A DNA stretch of 11,724 nt from contig CAMTVV010000010.1 in NCBI GenBank assembly GCA_947085305.1, positions 1-11,724 on the forward strand, in the 5' to 3' direction. The stretch comes from JAMCQB01 sp947085305 (GTDB lineage: Bacteria > Nitrospirota > Thermodesulfovibrionia > Thermodesulfovibrionales > UBA9159). A program made the position numbers and the translations under genes. Of the stretch, positions 6,566 through 11,724 are shown one piece after another. The notes beneath the pieces were generated by a model that worked only from the letters and a program-made list of their open reading frames with translations, did no database searches and had not been told where the DNA came from. How positions within the stretch are numbered: position 1 is the stretch's first letter; every line of letters begins with the position of its first letter.

Positions 6566-7194
6566 ATGGATACTATCGACAAGCTGAAAGTGTTGTCAGA
6601 GGATTCACGGCATGATCTGGCTTGCGCGTGCGGCGCCGGCAAGGACGAGCGCCGCAGGAGAGGACTGGGAGGTTTTCGAGGATAAAATGCACCACTCAGT
6701 TCATTGTCGGGGCTTCCGATGAGACAGATGCGGAGATCGTCGATTCGATGTATGGTTTATACGACCGGATGAACTTCAAGAGAGCCTATTTCTCAGCCTA
6801 TCAGAAAGGTCTCGGCAATCCTGAAATCCCGGGAGAGAAATACTTCTTCACGCAGCCTGACAAGTCTTTCCAGAGGGAGCATCGTCTTTATCAGGCCGAT
6901 TTCCTCTGCCGCAAGTATGGTTTCAAAAGGGAAGACATCCTTTTTGACGCAAGGGGCAACATGCGATTGGACAAAGATCCCAAGGAAGTATGGGCTGACA
7001 GTCATCCTGGATTTTATCCGGTCAGACTCAACACAGCAGACAGGGAAGCGCTGCTCAGGGTGCCGGGCCTCGGACCGGAAACGGTGGACAGGATACTCAG
7101 GACACGGCGTGAGAGAAAGATCACCGGACTCGAAGATATCGGATTGAAAGGTAAAAGGTTCGAAAAGGTGAAAAACTGTGTGATCTTCGAATAA
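6566..7194 (+). pseudogene. Broken radical SAM DNA modification/repair protein, catalytic core deleted
   Basis: Both ends of a radical SAM protein of the TIGR03916 type (putative DNA modification/repair, often linked to a uracil-DNA glycosylase family gene) are present but the middle is missing. The N-terminal piece, ATG 6566 to TAA 6683-6685, begins MDTIDKLKVLSEDSRHDLAC, which is family-like. The C-terminal piece, in a different frame from about 6670 to 7194, contains TTQFIVGASDETD, then REHRLYQADFL and a helix-hairpin-helix segment (LLRVPGLGPETVDRIL, coded around 7050-7095). An intact member has roughly 400 residues; here about 40 plus 170 remain. The whole radical SAM barrel with its CxxxCxxC cluster motif is absent, and the two pieces are out of frame. 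A large internal deletion is the simplest explanation; an assembly error at the junction cannot be excluded. No uracil-DNA glycosylase-like gene is nearby. Confidence 0.8.
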
Positions 7195-7215
7195 AAAATA
7201 AACGCCGGGATTGTG

Positions 7216-7221
7216 TAGAAT
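7216..7221 (+). promoter_or_regulatory. Candidate -10 hexamer before zincin gene
   Basis: TAGAAT (five of six matches to TATAAT) ends five bases before the ATG at 7227. No matching -35 and no Shine-Dalgarno sequence are visible. The placement fits a leaderless or near-leaderless start, but with one hexamer as evidence this is tentative. Confidence 0.3.
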
Positions 7222-7226
7222 AAACC

Positions 7227-7607
7227 ATGCCATTCAGGGTGAGCAGAGAGGATTTTGAAATGCTTGTGGAAGAGGCGCTGGAAAGGCTGCCGGAAAAATA
7301 CAAGAAGTATTTTGCAAATATTGCGGTCACAGTAGAAGATTATCCCGACGAAGAAGATGCCGGACGATTGACTTCAAAGAAGGAGCTTTTGCTCGGGCTT
7401 TTCAGCGGGGTGCCCTATCCCGGCAAAAGAGGGTTCTTTGAGATTCCCTACCCTCTCCCTGACCGGATAATCCTCTACCAGAAAAATATCGAAACCATCT
7501 GCTCCGGCGAAGAGGAACTTATCGAACAGATCCAGGCAACCCTCATCCACGAAGTCGGCCACTACTTCGGCCTTTCAGAAAGGGATTTGAGGAAGTACGA
7601 AAGGTAG
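7227..7607 (+). CDS. Minimal zincin-type metallopeptidase family protein
   Basis: Small predicted metalloprotease of the Zincin_1 (PF06262) type. Its 126 residues match the family length. The C-terminal signature HEVGHYFGLSERDLR (108-122) supplies the zinc-binding HExxH, with E109 as the presumed catalytic base; D120 could be the third metal ligand. The N-terminal half is an acidic helical region followed by LLGLFSGVPY, a stretch typical of the family. There is no signal peptide or membrane segment, so it is cytoplasmic. The substrate is unknown for the family. No Shine-Dalgarno site precedes the ATG. The next gene begins 14 bp after its stop, indicating co-transcription with the membrane protein. 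Confidence 0.88.
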   Translation: MPFRVSREDFEMLVEEALERLPEKYKKYFANIAVTVEDYPDEEDAGRLTSKKELLLGLFSGVPYPGKRGFFEIPYPLPDRIILYQKNIETICSGEEELIEQIQATLIHEVGHYFGLSERDLRKYER

Positions 7608-7621
7608 TGGGAGGATTTTCT

Positions 7622-8434
7622 GTGGATAAGGTAAAATCTGAGGGTATGAGACGATTCACAACAGTTCATCCCCTGTTTATGTCGTTCTATTCAAAGGCCC
7701 TCTACCAGGATGTGGGAAAAAACTGGAAAAAGGTCTCTATCCTGTACCTCTTCCTTCTGCTTGCGGTCTGTTCAATCCCCATAGCGTTCAGGGTCCATTC
7801 CGCCGTCTCTGATTATCTCCGCAACGAAGCCCCAAAAATCGTGAAGCAGGTGCCCGTGATCGCCATTTCCAATGGTGAGGCATCGGTGAATAAAGAGATG
7901 CCTTACATCATAAAGGATCCCGAGAGCGGCGTCCCCCTCATCATCATCGACACCACTGGAAAGACGGATTCCCTGAAGGGAACTGATGCCGTTGTCCTGC
8001 TGACAAAGACAAAACTCTTCTTCAGGAGGAGCCCAAAGGACACGAGAACCCTTGATCTTTCCGAGCTTGATACCCTCACCATCGATCAGACAAGGGTGTA
8101 CGGCTGGATCGAGACATTCCTGGACTATTTCATCTTTGTGTTCTATCCCTTTGCCCTCCTCTTTTCTTTCTTGTTCCGTTTAGTGGAAGCCCTGATATTC
8201 GGCGCCATGGGAATACTTTTTGCGAGAAATATGAAGGTTCCGCTGCGGTATCAGGCAGCCCTCAGCCTCGCCATCGTATCCATGACCCCGGCCATTATCC
8301 TTGACACTTTGTACAATTATGGAGACATCAACATCCCTTTCTGGTGGATCATCAATTTCCTCATTGCGCTGGGATACCTTTTCTTTGCAGTGAAGGCGAC
8401 TGCTGAATCTGCGGGTCCTGAGGCAGGTATATGA
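7622..8434 (+). CDS. DUF1189-type membrane protein
   Basis: Integral membrane protein resembling the DUF1189 family, function unknown. With the chosen start it has 270 residues. One hydrophobic segment at about 38-57 is followed by a soluble domain of roughly 110 residues (58-168) and then by about four segments (169-184, 186-200, 211-229, 240-257). The soluble domain has the family pattern of an 'IxNGEASVNKEMPYII' stretch and an 'LIIIDTTGKT' strand. GTG at 7622 was chosen because GGGAGGA (7609-7615) lies six bases upstream. The frame is also open from GTG 7607, overlapping the previous stop, and an ATG occurs at 7646. It probably shares a transcript with the zincin gene. Its stop codon overlaps an ATG (ATGA at 8431-8434) that opens a 15-codon frame. 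Confidence 0.8.
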   Translation: MDKVKSEGMRRFTTVHPLFMSFYSKALYQDVGKNWKKVSILYLFLLLAVCSIPIAFRVHSAVSDYLRNEAPKIVKQVPVIAISNGEASVNKEMPYIIKDPESGVPLIIIDTTGKTDSLKGTDAVVLLTKTKLFFRRSPKDTRTLDLSELDTLTIDQTRVYGWIETFLDYFIFVFYPFALLFSFLFRLVEALIFGAMGILFARNMKVPLRYQAALSLAIVSMTPAIILDTLYNYGDINIPFWWIINFLIALGYLFFAVKATAESAGPEAGI

Positions 8435-8490
8435 ATCGGGGACTTCTGTCTGGACTTTTTACTGAAATACGGAGATAATGAAACGCAGGA

Positions 8491-9783
8491 ATGAAGGAGC
8501 TGAATCCCTTGCCGAACAAACGTCTTGAGAGGATATATGCGGATGACAAGAATCTCTGCAAGCTCTGCATGAGCGAGCTTGGGGGGATATATTCCGACCT
8601 TGGCCTGTCTGCCGGCGAACTGGAACTCCTGGCGATGCCGAGACGCTCCTTTACCGTCCACTTCCCGGTGAGGATGGATTCAGGGAAAACAAGGATGTTC
8701 CTCGGCCACAGGATACAGTACAACAGCGCGAGGGGACCTGCAAAGGGGGGCATAAGGTTCCATCCCGAGCTGACCATTGATGATGTGAAAGACCTCGCTT
8801 TCCTGATGGCTCTGAAGTGCGCCGTAATGGATATCCCCTTCGGCGGTTCCAAGGGCGGCGTCAGGGTCAATACCAAAGAGCTGAGCAGGAATGAGCTGGA
8901 ACAGGTGACACGGGGGTATGTAAGGGCCATTGCAGACTACATCGGCCCGTTCAAGGACATTCCCGCTCCTGATGTATATACGGACGAAAAGACCATGATC
9001 TGGATACTTGATGAATATGAGCAAATAAAGGGGGAACATGTTCCTGCTGTGGTGACAGGCAAGCCTGTGGAACTCCAGGGCATAAAGGCGCGGCGGTATT
9101 CCACCTCCCTGGGGGGGATCTTCATCCTTGAAGAGGCCATGGGAAAGATAGGCATGGATCCGCTGAAAACAAGCGTTGCGGTGCAGGGGTTCGGGCATGT
9201 GGGAAAGAACGCAGCCCGTATCCTCCACGAGAAAGGGTACAAGGTCATCGCAGTAAGCGACTCAAAAGGAGCCGTCATAAACGAGAATGGGCTCGATATC
9301 CCAGGACTAGTGAACCATAAGGAAAGTACCGGCAGCGTACTCGGTTTTGAAGAGGCAAAGAACATCTCCAACAAAGAGCTGCTCGCCTCCCAATGCGATA
9401 TCCTGATCCCTGCAGCGCTCTCCGACCAGTTGAACGCGGGCAATGCCCGGGAGGTAAAGGCAAAGATAGTGCTGGAGCTGGCCAATGCCCCCACAACCGC
9501 AGAGGCCGACGAGATATTTTCTGAAAAAAAGATCATGCTGATTCCCGATGTCCTTGCCAATGCCGGGGGTGTGGTGGTGAGTTATTTCGAATGGAGCCAG
9601 AACCTCAATAACGAATACTGGCCTGAGGAAAAGGTTCTGCGGAAGCTGAAGGACATCATGATAACCGCTTTCAATGACGTCCATTCATTGTGCCGCCGGG
9701 AAAACCTCGGGATGAGAAGGGCTGCCTATCAGCTCGGGGTGAAGAGGATACTGCACGCAGAGAGGCTGCGGGGGAATCTATAG
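8491..9783 (+). CDS. Glutamate dehydrogenase (Glu/Leu/Phe/Val dehydrogenase family)
   Basis: Catalyses reversible NAD(P)-dependent oxidative deamination of glutamate to 2-oxoglutarate and ammonia, linking nitrogen and carbon metabolism. Its 430 residues equal the family norm. The substrate and catalytic region shows ARGPAKGGIRFHP (80-92), K109, PFGGSKGGV (116-124, catalytic-type K121) and PAPDV (158-162, D161). The dinucleotide-binding Rossmann loop is GFGHVG at 233-238, followed by ANAPTT (331-336) and NAGGVVVSYFEW (357-368). The usual GGSLGR-EATGRG loop is replaced by QGIKARRYSTSLGG (196-209), so cofactor or substrate preference should not be assumed. An AGGA abuts the ATG. Two overlapping mini-ORFs upstream could couple its translation to the DUF1189 gene. 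Leucine or other amino acid dehydrogenase activity is a less likely alternative. Confidence 0.9.
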   Translation: MKELNPLPNKRLERIYADDKNLCKLCMSELGGIYSDLGLSAGELELLAMPRRSFTVHFPVRMDSGKTRMFLGHRIQYNSARGPAKGGIRFHPELTIDDVKDLAFLMALKCAVMDIPFGGSKGGVRVNTKELSRNELEQVTRGYVRAIADYIGPFKDIPAPDVYTDEKTMIWILDEYEQIKGEHVPAVVTGKPVELQGIKARRYSTSLGGIFILEEAMGKIGMDPLKTSVAVQGFGHVGKNAARILHEKGYKVIAVSDSKGAVINENGLDIPGLVNHKESTGSVLGFEEAKNISNKELLASQCDILIPAALSDQLNAGNAREVKAKIVLELANAPTTAEADEIFSEKKIMLIPDVLANAGGVVVSYFEWSQNLNNEYWPEEKVLRKLKDIMITAFNDVHSLCRRENLGMRRAAYQLGVKRILHAERLRGNL

Positions 9784-9803
9784 ATAGATGCATGGAGGGA
9801 CTG

Positions 9804-10136
9804 ATGCTATTGGATGTAACCCTGGATAATGATTCCGTAACCATCACCATCGATAATCCATTTCATTTCAATATGGACTCGGTCATGGGGAAGATCGAGG
9901 GGTTTACTGCATCAAAAAATACGGCGCTGAACGGGATCGATGTGAGGGGATTAATCCCGAAGATGATCAGGGGCATAACGGGATGCGAGGGCGGATGCCC
10001 GGCAAATGCAAAGAATCTTGTGGAAAGAGGGTTCAAGAACTTTGAACTGAAATATATTGAAGGAGGGATCCTTTCTGCCAAAGCAAGCATCCCCAACGGG
10101 AAGACCCTGCGCCTTAAAATGTTCCCGGAGTTCTAA
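9804..10136 (+). CDS. Unrecognised 110-residue protein with CEGGC motif
   Basis: I do not recognise this family. From ATG 9804 it has 110 residues. The N-terminal third is strand-rich (VTLDNDSVTITIDN, 5-18). A central segment follows with CEGGCP at 61-66 (a CxxxC pair), then GFKNFELKYIEGGIL and a basic strand near the C-terminus. It has no signal peptide or membrane span. GGAGGGA lies three bases before this ATG, which decides the start; ATG 9792 in the same frame is less well supported, and the frame stays open back into the glutamate dehydrogenase gene. It begins 20 bp after that gene's stop and is probably co-transcribed with it. The two cysteines could bind metal or form a disulfide; this is a guess from spacing only. 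Confidence 0.7.
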   Translation: MLLDVTLDNDSVTITIDNPFHFNMDSVMGKIEGFTASKNTALNGIDVRGLIPKMIRGITGCEGGCPANAKNLVERGFKNFELKYIEGGILSAKASIPNGKTLRLKMFPEF

Positions 10137-10138
10137 AG

Positions 10139-10234
10139 GACCCCTGCGCTGTTGACGAGCTGCTGGCTGAAGGGGACAGAATGATGTACCGGCAGAAAAA
10201 AACCAGAAGAGAAAATATCACTCCAAAATCGTAA
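10139..10234 (+). pseudogene. Remnant of GGDEF (diguanylate cyclase) C-terminus
   Basis: Frame 10139-10234 encodes DPCAVDELLAEGDRMMYRQK followed by a basic tail and a stop. The pattern VDELL-x2-(A/G)D-x2-MY-x2-KK is what the last helix of GGDEF domains looks like. No GGDEF signature, active site or start codon is present; an in-frame stop lies at 10115-10117, inside the preceding gene. Only about 30 residues survive, directly after the stop of the 110-residue gene. Its end overlaps the 3' end of the protease gene on the other strand by 17 bp. Presumably the rest of the cyclase was lost in a deletion. The match is short, so a chance resemblance remains possible. Confidence 0.5.
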
Positions 10235-11057
10235 TGGGCGAAGGGATGAAGGTAATGATGAAAATGATAAGTGCCAGTAGCCCTATGAGTTTTCTCCCCC
10301 TGTCCAGAGGAACTTCCCAGTAGATCACCGGGGGATGTCTCAGCCCCAGAACGATCATAAGGGCTCCCCACACCGCCCACATTTCCCAAAAGAATATTCC
10401 GAGCAGGAGAAGTATCGCCACAAGGGTTATGGAGAGAACCCTGTGACGTTCCCTCAGAAAAGCATACGCAATATGGCCGCCGTCGAGCTGCCCTATGGGA
10501 ATAAGGTTCAGCGAGGTGACAAAAAGACCTATCCAGCCGGCAAAGGCCACAGGATGCAAAAGTATGTCGTACGAATCAGGAGGAGTCCCGATCACCACGC
10601 GCGTCAGCAGCGAGAAGAGGATTGAATCTCCGAGACGCAATCCCCCGCCGGTTGCTGAAACAGGCGCCACGCTGGAATAGTGCAACCCCACAAGAGCAGC
10701 AATCACCGACAGGATAAATCCTGCGATGGGCCCGGAAGCGCCTATGTCGATAAGGGCCTTCCTCGTTATAATGGGGGATTTCATCTTGATAAAGGCGCCG
10801 AATGTCCCGATCAGTGAAGGGGCGGGGATAAAATAGGGCAGAGTCGCCTTTGTATGATGCTTTCCGGAGGTGAAATAGTGGGAAAGCTCGTGGCTGAGGA
10901 GAATGACCATGAGGGTCAGGGCAAAGGGCAGACCTTCAAGTATCCTCCACGGCTCATGAAAGATATCAACCCCTTTCTGGAAAAGGGCGCCGGCAACGAG
11001 CATGGACAGAAAGGTAAGTATGAAAAGGACAAGGTGCAGATAGGGGAACTTTCTCAT
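10218..11057 (-). CDS. Site-2 protease family (M50) membrane metalloprotease
   Basis: Predicted intramembrane zinc protease of 279 residues. HELSH at 56-60 supplies two zinc ligands and the catalytic Glu; the distal motif NLIPIGQLDGGH (184-195) supplies the Asp ligand D192. A first hydrophobic segment (about 8-27) is followed by about six more, including 42-60, 108-125, 170-187, 207-232 and 261-275. GTFGAFIKMKSP (84-95) is the conserved region following the active site in the EGY/M50 group. No PDZ domain is present, unlike RseP. Substrates are unknown; family members often release membrane-bound regulators. Its ATG overlaps the rimO stop as ATGA (11057-11054), so the two are translationally coupled and co-transcribed. 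The C-terminus overlaps the GGDEF remnant on the other strand. Confidence 0.9.
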   Translation of the reverse strand: MRKFPYLHLVLFILTFLSMLVAGALFQKGVDIFHEPWRILEGLPFALTLMVILLSHELSHYFTSGKHHTKATLPYFIPAPSLIGTFGAFIKMKSPIITRKALIDIGASGPIAGFILSVIAALVGLHYSSVAPVSATGGGLRLGDSILFSLLTRVVIGTPPDSYDILLHPVAFAGWIGLFVTSLNLIPIGQLDGGHIAYAFLRERHRVLSITLVAILLLLGIFFWEMWAVWGALMIVLGLRHPPVIYWEVPLDRGRKLIGLLALIIFIITFIPSPITILE

Positions 11058-11131
11058 TGCGGATTCTTGATTTCAGATTTTGGATTCTGGGTTCTGGATT
11101 TCAATTCTGCATTCATCAATCTGCACTCATC
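11054..11131. repeat. Low-complexity repeat forming the rimO 3' end
   Basis: Iterations of a GATTYTGGATT/AATCCAGAAYCC-like word, seen on the plus strand as GATTTCAGATTTTGGATTCT, then TTCTGGATTT, then CTGCATTCATC and CTGCACTCATC. The tract codes the final 25 residues of RimO, beyond the normal end of the TRAM domain. It reaches the ATGA overlap with the next gene. Similar in style, not identical in sequence, to the tract at 2735-2820. Confidence 0.6.
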
Positions 11132-11724
11132 AATCAAAACCCCCTTCAGGTCATAATCATAGGCCTCGGTAATGCAGACGTCGACGAAGTCGCCGGGCTT
11201 AAGTCCGGAAGCACGGAAGTTCGGAAGTCCGATAATTCTGGTTGCCTTCCCTTTTGCACTTCTGCTCTTCCGCACTTCAGAACTAGCGATAATCACAACT
11301 CCGTCTATCTCAGGGGCCTGGGAGGAGAGCCGCGCAATGGCGGTTCCCCCTTCGATCTCATCCACAAGAACTCTGAACTCTTTTCCCACAAGGGCCTTGT
11401 TTTTTTCAAGAGATATGAAGGACTGCAGTCTCATGATCTCATCCCGCCTTCTCTCTCTGGTCTTCCCGGGAACATTCCCCTTCATCTTTGACGCAGGCGT
11501 GCCCTCTTCCCTGGAGTAGGTGAAGACTCCCAGATGTTCGAATCCCGTTTTTTCGATGAAATCCTTTAGTCCCTTAAAATCCTCTTCGGTCTCTCCAGGG
11601 AACCCGACAATAAAGGTAGTCCTGAGGGTTATCCGGGGGATTACTTCCCTTATCTTCCTTATCATCCTCGTAATAGATCTCCTTGTCCCGCCTCGCCCCA
11701 TGGCTTTCAATATCCTGTCTTCTG
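11054..11724 (-). CDS. Ribosomal protein S12 methylthiotransferase RimO, C-terminal part
   Basis: Radical SAM enzyme that adds a methylthio group to an aspartate of ribosomal protein S12. The gene runs off the right edge of the window; upstream codons at the edge read EDRILK with no stop, so the start and the Fe-S cysteines are outside. Visible are KAMGRGGTR, RTTFIVGFPGETEEDF and VFTYSREEGTPA of the RimO/MiaB radical SAM core, then the TRAM domain (VLVDEIEGG to AYDYDLKG). YSREEGTPA favours RimO over MiaB. The TRAM domain contains an insertion of about 27 residues coded by a palindromic repeat (11202-11284). The last 25 residues are a low-complexity tail coded by spacer repeat. The stop overlaps the start of the protease gene. 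Confidence 0.85.
   Translation of the reverse strand, partial: EDRILKAMGRGGTRRSITRMIRKIREVIPRITLRTTFIVGFPGETEEDFKGLKDFIEKTGFEHLGVFTYSREEGTPASKMKGNVPGKTRERRRDEIMRLQSFISLEKNKALVGKEFRVLVDEIEGGTAIARLSSQAPEIDGVVIIASSEVRKSRSAKGKATRIIGLPNFRASGLKPGDFVDVCITEAYDYDLKGVLIDECRLMNAELKSRTQNPKSEIKNPQ
11202..11284. repeat. Palindromic element inserted in the rimO TRAM domain
   Basis: Two 29-bp arms, 11202-11230 and 11256-11284, are inverted copies of each other with 21 of 29 positions matching and a 25-bp loop. Each arm is itself built of an 8-bp iteration of the form CGGAAGTN. The element is read in frame as about 27 residues (SSEVRKSRS... to ...LPNFRAS) between DGVVII and GLKPGDFV, where RimO proteins usually have only a few residues. 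This looks like a palindromic mobile element tolerated within a gene. Confidence 0.65.

Noticed and set aside
6367..6642. 91-codon minus-strand frame
   Set aside because: It runs antisense to the radical SAM remnant start and its promoter, has no ribosome-binding site and no family features.
9690..9803. Upstream extension of the 110-residue protein
   Set aside because: It would overlap the conserved end of glutamate dehydrogenase; the strong GGAGGGA fits ATG 9804.
10142..10178. Possible terminator stem (CCCCT with AGGGG)
   Set aside because: The arms are only five bases with a long loop and no T-tract, and the segment is better explained as the GGDEF remnant.

Overview
The window is bacterial DNA: Shine-Dalgarno sites precede several genes, operons are compact, and the genes include GTG and overlapping ATGA starts. 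The mix of a NuoEFG diaphorase module, an archaeal-type methionine adenosyltransferase and AT-rich spacer repeats would suit an anaerobic lineage such as Nitrospirota or a Desulfobacterota-like group. That placement is inference, because no rRNA or marker phylogeny is available. No CRISPR array, tRNA, rRNA or transposase gene was seen, and no gene-free stretch exceeds 300 bases.

Layout. (1) 1-142: three palindromic stem-loops, a REP-like cluster. (2) 143-4510, minus strand: operon nuoE-nuoF-nuoG for an NADH-oxidising, flavin and Fe-S electron-input module. Its large subunit has two complete ferredoxin-type 4Fe-4S motifs and a molybdopterin-type fold whose catalytic Cys/Sec and His positions are Ala and Tyr. 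(3) 4511-4728: divergent intergenic region with a 14-bp tandem duplication beside nuoE and a -10 element directly before the next gene. (4) 4729-5931, plus: archaeal-type methionine adenosyltransferase. It converges, with a 2-bp gap, on a GGQ-motif release-factor-like protein (5934-6356, minus). (5) 6566-7194: a broken radical SAM DNA-repair/modification gene whose catalytic core is deleted. (6) 7227-10136, plus: minimal zincin metallopeptidase, DUF1189-type membrane protein, glutamate dehydrogenase and a 110-residue unknown protein. A scrap of a GGDEF (diguanylate cyclase) C-terminus follows. (7) 10218-11724, minus: rimO (5' end outside the window) overlapping a site-2 protease-family gene by ATGA.

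Themes. Several genes are housekeeping or central metabolism: NADH oxidation, S-adenosylmethionine supply, ribosome rescue, S12 methylthiolation and glutamate metabolism. The more unusual content is genome plasticity. Two gene remnants have lost their catalytic parts. Two genes (nuoF and rimO) end in short Asn/Lys-rich tails encoded by intergenic low-complexity repeat. rimO also carries an in-frame palindromic insertion in its TRAM domain, reminiscent of Rickettsia palindromic elements. Three or four genes have a -10-like hexamer 5-16 nt before the start codon and no convincing Shine-Dalgarno site, which suggests leaderless or near-leaderless mRNAs.
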